A DNA stretch of 64,000 nt. Origin: Spirosoma validum. GTDB lineage: Bacteria > Bacteroidota > Bacteroidia > Cytophagales > Spirosomataceae. Shown here one piece after another: positions 60,767 through 64,000 of the stretch. Position 1 is the first letter of the stretch. Every line of letters begins with the position of its first letter. The translations under genes were made by a program, and so were the position numbers. The notes beneath the pieces were generated by a model. It did not search any database. It was not told the DNA's origin and saw only the letters and a program-made list of their open reading frames with translations. The DNA is taken from assembly GCF_014699035.1 (NCBI RefSeq), contig NZ_JACXAA010000003.1:310001-374000 (forward strand). The letters run 5' to 3'.

Positions 60767-61073
60767 GGTTGGTGCTGGTTTAATGAATCAAGCATCCAAG
60801 TTAACGGATTCGAAAATGTGTGACCCATAAAAAAGGATGATCGGTTGCACTAGGTACGTAATACATGCCATTCATAGCACAATAGCCAGACTTTTTGCGC
60901 TTCATTGGTACATCGTTAGTAACACAAGTAAGAGTTCACAAGCGAAGTGTTACAACATCGATTGGACATAGCGTTAAAGCTGTCCTCACTTCGGCTTTAT
61001 GAATGTCGCATTTTTACAATTCTGCGCCCTAATGATCCGGTAGCTTTGTCATCAAATCCACATAAACGGTATA
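60767..61073. other. 307-base divergent gap with promoter for the 61074 gene
   Basis: Between divergent M1 and the 61074 gene. The -7 element at 61041-61048 is the only recognised feature. No clear minus-strand promoter motif is seen for the M1 gene. Confidence 0.5.
61041..61048 (+). promoter_or_regulatory. -7 promoter element for the 61074 gene
   Basis: TAGCTTTG is an exact TAnnTTTG match 25 bases before the ATG at 61074. No -33 TTG at normal spacing. Confidence 0.45.
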
Positions 61074-61874
61074 ATGATGAAGCAGTTATCAATCCTCCTC
61101 ACTACGTTGCTGCCCCTGCTGGCATTCGAGTCCGACGAGCCGGTCAGCAAACTCAATGGCGCGTTTCGCCAGACAAAAAACAAGTACGGTTCCATGACTA
61201 ACTGGAAAGCCCGCGACTCGGTTACGGTCATTAAAGTATTTCGAGATGGTTACTGGTTTGGCGCTTATTACAACGACAAACGGAAAGGCAGACCGCCTTT
61301 CGATGGCGCTTGTGGCGGCACATACGAGCTCAAGAATGGAAAGTACATCGAAAAAGTAAGTTTTTACTCCTGGGATTCAACGGCCGTGGGTAACGTCTTT
61401 TCGCTCGATTACAAAGTCAGTGACAGGCAGTATGAACAATACGGGGTTATGAACTCCGACAAGTACAAAAACTATCCCATCAATGAAGTCAGCGAACGTA
61501 TTACGACCACTGAGCCGCTGAAAAATCGGGGACTGGAAGGAACGTGGTTCATGAAAGAAGGCCAGTGGGGAGCCGACCGTTTGGGGGAAGGCAAATATAA
61601 AAACATACAGGTAGTTAAAATTTTCGCTTATCCCATGGTGGTTTATGCGTACTACAATCCTGTCACGAAGCAGTTTAACGGAGCAGGTGGCGCCATGTAT
61701 CAGTTCGACGGCACTACGTTAACCGAAACGAATGAATTCTGGTCGTGGCCAACAGATGGCAAACGGGAAGGAAAGGCCGTTACGTTTGACGTATCTCTTG
61801 AACAAGGCCGGTACGTGCAGCAGGGCGGGGGAGTCCAACTGAGGGAAGTCTTCATGAAAGCACCAGCAAAGTAA
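61074..61874 (+). CDS. exported protein with internal duplication, unknown function
   Basis: 266 residues. The N-terminus is MMKQLSILLTTLLPLLAFES, a short signal-like segment. Residues 27-125 and 153-252 are two copies of one beta domain: both open L-x-G-(A/T), and share V-(I/V)-K-(V/I)-F, AYYN, F(D/N)GA-x-G(G), (S/E)F(Y/W)SW and a late YxQxG. The pattern is close to lipocalin-like META/DUF-type sheets. I recognise no named family. A promoter element at 61041 precedes it; the DinB gene starts 30 bases after its stop, so both may be one transcript. Confidence 0.65.
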   Translation: MMKQLSILLTTLLPLLAFESDEPVSKLNGAFRQTKNKYGSMTNWKARDSVTVIKVFRDGYWFGAYYNDKRKGRPPFDGACGGTYELKNGKYIEKVSFYSWDSTAVGNVFSLDYKVSDRQYEQYGVMNSDKYKNYPINEVSERITTTEPLKNRGLEGTWFMKEGQWGADRLGEGKYKNIQVVKIFAYPMVVYAYYNPVTKQFNGAGGAMYQFDGTTLTETNEFWSWPTDGKREGKAVTFDVSLEQGRYVQQGGGVQLREVFMKAPAK

Positions 61875-61904
61875 TTAATTGTTCTGATAACCAACGCAAT
61901 AATC

Positions 61905-62510
61905 ATGCGAAAAGTAATGATTACGTTCGTTGCTATGATGTTGACCCTACAAGTCAGCCGGGCACAAAAACTCTGGACGGAAGCCGATCGGAAATACACA
62001 GTCGATAACCTCAAACGTACCCGCGACGAAATCACGCGTGAAGTCGAAAATCTGACGGATACTCAGTGGCACTTTCATGAATCACCCGATCGCTGGAGCA
62101 TTGCCGAAGTGGTTGAACATCTGGCTCTTTGGGAAATTATCTGGGCACGAGAAATCAGCATTGGAACGCGCTCAAAACCCCAGCCTGAACTGAATAAAAC
62201 CAGTCGGCCTGATAGCTATTATGCCAACTGGATCATGGAAGATACGCCCCACAAATCGCCCGATTTTTCGCGCCCGACAGGGTTTATCAAAGGAAAAGAT
62301 AATTTGACGTTCTTTACGAAATTACGAAATCAGCACATCGCATTTACCGATACAACCCGGGCGGATATGCGCTCCTGTTTCGAGTTCACCGGTACGGATG
62401 CTCGTCGAAACATGCATCAGGTATATATTTTTCAGTGGGGGCATGTCGATCGGCACATGCGTCAGATCCGCAAGATCAAAGCACATCCGAATTACCCGAA
62501 AGCGCAATAG
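61905..62510 (+). CDS. exported DinB-superfamily protein
   Basis: 201 residues with a signal peptide (VMITFVAMMLTLQVSRAQ). DinB_2 type: RSIAEVVEHLALWE-like (here WSIAEVVEHLALWE) carries the first histidine, and WGHVDRHMRQIRKIK near the end carries the second and third. The long loop between them (SRPDSYYANWIMED) is typical of the DinB_2 branch. Probably binds a metal; activity unknown. Exported, so unlike classic cytoplasmic thiol transferases. The stop codon base at 62510 is the first base of hairpin H. Confidence 0.82.
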   Translation: MRKVMITFVAMMLTLQVSRAQKLWTEADRKYTVDNLKRTRDEITREVENLTDTQWHFHESPDRWSIAEVVEHLALWEIIWAREISIGTRSKPQPELNKTSRPDSYYANWIMEDTPHKSPDFSRPTGFIKGKDNLTFFTKLRNQHIAFTDTTRADMRSCFEFTGTDARRNMHQVYIFQWGHVDRHMRQIRKIKAHPNYPKAQ

Positions 62511-62588
62511 CATAGGGGTAAGGGCAGGGGGCAGAGGGACTAAAAACGTATACGGGGTACCTTCTGCCCCATGCCCTTACCCTTATGC
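62510..62588. repeat. long intergenic inverted repeat (hairpin H, family with G)
   Basis: Arms at 62510-62536 and 62562-62588 match at 25 of 27 positions around a 25-base loop. The core GGTAAGGGCAGGGGG is shared with hairpin G (45371-45443). The first arm begins on the last base of the DinB stop codon, and the second ends 25 bases before the NTF2-like ATG. Confidence 0.88.
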
Positions 62589-62613
62589 CAACCAACAAGT
62601 AAACGAACAAACG

Positions 62614-63054
62614 ATGGAAACTCTTAACAAAACATCACTTACTGAACAGACACGCAAAGGGGCTTGTCTGGCTTTTTTTTCGGCCTATCAGGATATGGAT
62701 ACGGCCCGCATGATCCAACTCGCTACGCCCGACGCGACCGTGCATTTTCAGCCCATGGGCGACGATGGGAAAGGGTCATTCTGGGAATTTGGCAAAGGCG
62801 TGTGGCAATTGCTCATGGACTGTTTTCCGAACCTCGACAACACCGTTGATAGCCTGACAGCCGACGGAGACACAGTAACGGCGCACGTGACGATCTTTGG
62901 AACACAGGCGCAGGATTTTCTGGGTATTACCAACAAAGGCCTTCACTTCAACAGTGACCATGTGTTCGTGTTCCATTTCGACGAAGCCGACCGGATTACG
63001 AACCTGGACATTACCTGGGACCACGCCAGTTTTAGCAAACAACTGGGTGCCTGA
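62614..63054 (+). CDS. NTF2-like (ketosteroid isomerase/SnoaL) protein
   Basis: 146 residues from the ATG at 62614. The frame is open to 62398, but that would run through the DinB gene and hairpin H. Cytoplasmic. ACLAFFSAYQDMDTARMIQL and ATPDATVHFQPMGDD are the first helices and strand; the last strand pair (DHVFVFHFDEADRITNLDIT) is typical of SnoaL proteins. Probably a small enzyme or ligand-binding protein. Third NTF2-type protein in the window (others at 38958 and 55001). Confidence 0.78.
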   Translation: METLNKTSLTEQTRKGACLAFFSAYQDMDTARMIQLATPDATVHFQPMGDDGKGSFWEFGKGVWQLLMDCFPNLDNTVDSLTADGDTVTAHVTIFGTQAQDFLGITNKGLHFNSDHVFVFHFDEADRITNLDITWDHASFSKQLGA

Positions 63055-63092
63055 TCTTTCTCAGTAAAATCCGGTGTGTGGTGGGTTAGCAG

Positions 63093-64000
63093 CTAACGTA
63101 ACAAAGCGACACTGCCGACCCGCTGCACGTACGTATCGCCTTTCATCAGAACTTCTGCTTCGAAGGTATAGCTTCCTGCGGGCATCGGCAGTCCGTTGAA
63201 TTTTCCATCCCAACATTCGCCGGGCTGGCTGCTGTTGGCTGGAAAATTCTGTTTTTCAAAGACGACTTCGCCCCATCGGCTCCGAACGCGTAAGTGCTGA
63301 ATTTGCTGAATGCCAGCGCCAAAGAGCGTCCAGGTTCGCCCAATGTTGTCTGTTTCGTTGGGCGAAAAGGCATCGGGTATAAAAACCTCGCAGGAAATGG
63401 CTGTTCCAACCAGTTGCGATCCCGTCGAACTCTGGCAATCGGCTCCTCCCGACGACACGACCAGCGAAACACTGTAAGGCCCTGGTTGAGACAACGGCAA
63501 CGTAACGGTCTGACCGCTTAACTGCCGTCCGTCGCTCACGTACCAATCCCAGGCATCGGCGTTCGCTGCTGAGCCGACGAGTCGAATAGCCCCCGGCGCA
63601 CACTGTTCGGCATTTCCCTCAACCGTGATGGTGGCCTGCGGTTTCTGACGAATGGTAACCACTTTGGGGAATTTATTCTGACAACTCGCTGACGCACCAA
63701 GAACCGTTAATGTAACCGTATAACTCCCCGGATTTGTGTACGAATGCGTTGGGGAATGCGTCACGGAGTCAATAGCCGACCCATCGCCAAAATTCCAGCG
63801 AAACCGGTTAGATGGACTGGTTAGATTAGTGATCTGGATGGGTAGCCCCTGACAGGCGGTTTGTGATTTAAATTGAAAATCGCCCGTTGGCAATTGTCCC
63901 GTACGAATCGATTTACGCGTCGAATCGTAGCCACACTCCGTAATGGCCGTCAGCGAAACGGAATACGTCGTGTTGGGTTGTGTAAACGCCTGTTGCGGAT
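63093..64000 (-). CDS. CHU_C (type IX secretion) PKD-repeat protein, cut by right edge
   Basis: The frame stays open to the window edge: before the TTG-like point at 63893 the reading continues PQQAFTQPNTTYSVSLTAIT, so 63893 is not a start. Visible are a PKD domain (FRWNFGDGSAIDSVTHSPTH with GSYTVTLTV), another Ig-like unit (ITVEGNAEQCAPGAIRLVG) and a gliding-motility-associated C-terminal domain (FIPDAFSPNETDNIG to VGSVALLR), the type IX sorting signal. Probably a large surface protein with several PKD units. Similar class to 36603-38603 but different repeats. Confidence 0.85.
   Translation of the reverse strand, partial: PQQAFTQPNTTYSVSLTAITECGYDSTRKSIRTGQLPTGDFQFKSQTACQGLPIQITNLTSPSNRFRWNFGDGSAIDSVTHSPTHSYTNPGSYTVTLTVLGASASCQNKFPKVVTIRQKPQATITVEGNAEQCAPGAIRLVGSAANADAWDWYVSDGRQLSGQTVTLPLSQPGPYSVSLVVSSGGADCQSSTGSQLVGTAISCEVFIPDAFSPNETDNIGRTWTLFGAGIQQIQHLRVRSRWGEVVFEKQNFPANSSQPGECWDGKFNGLPMPAGSYTFEAEVLMKGDTYVQRVGSVALLR

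Overview
The window reads as an ordinary chromosomal stretch from a member of the Bacteroidota, most likely a Cytophagales/Spirosoma-type organism. The basis is two proteins that end in gliding-motility-associated C-terminal (CHU_C, type IX secretion) domains, many short secreted or lipoprotein genes of Bacteroidota families (FISUMP, DUF4403, DUF1080, M43 cytophagalysin), Bacteroidota-type -7 promoter elements (TAnnTTTG) in front of several genes, and GC content near 50 percent by eye. I see no rRNA or tRNA gene, CRISPR array, prophage, transposase or plasmid function.

Layout. 1-8 kb: a ParE/antitoxin pair cut by the left edge, an M1 peptidase, a DinB protein, a D-aminoacylase, and a sugar-type MFS transporter divergent from a cytoplasmic trehalase. 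8-16 kb: a YgiB-like lipoprotein, GlpD, a secreted PQQ sugar dehydrogenase, a Tat-exported Gfo/Idh oxidoreductase, a methyltransferase and the tRNA pseudouridine synthase TruC. 16-29 kb: small-molecule enzymes (amidohydrolase, zinc-ribbon MBL protein, beta-lactamase-like serine hydrolase, flavin monooxygenase), an Upf1-like helicase, two divergent alpha/beta hydrolases and an LD-carboxypeptidase. 29-44 kb: surface and secreted proteins, MtfA, arylamine N-acetyltransferase, a large CHU_C protein, an AT-rich probable import, an M43 protease and a GH18 chitinase. 43-64 kb: VapBC, VOC protein, MFS transporter, three DEAD-box helicases in a row, an M61 peptidase, a glycine-zipper protein, a TRIC-type channel, a Bcr/CflA exporter, a second M1 peptidase, DinB and NTF2 proteins, and a second CHU_C protein cut by the right edge.

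How the genes work together. There is no single pathway. Most genes are monocistronic or in two-gene units (ParE/antitoxin, VapBC, coupled DEAD-box pair, M43 plus small partner, two secreted proteins near 30 kb). The common theme is extracellular degradation (peptidases, chitinase, sugar dehydrogenase, amidohydrolases) plus uptake and detoxification, as expected of a free-living heterotroph.

The most notable signals are not genes. First, at least nine long intergenic inverted repeats, roughly one per 7 kb, fall into several sequence families. Three families occur twice in the window, and one pair shows a compensatory G-C to C-G change between copies. Second, the octamer ACGTAGCG is found at least 31 times on the two strands by hand count, against about two expected, with no preference for coding strand. 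Third, three copies of an 11-bp word spaced exactly 21 bp stand upstream of a secreted-protein pair. I did not find a clear new defence or biosynthetic system.
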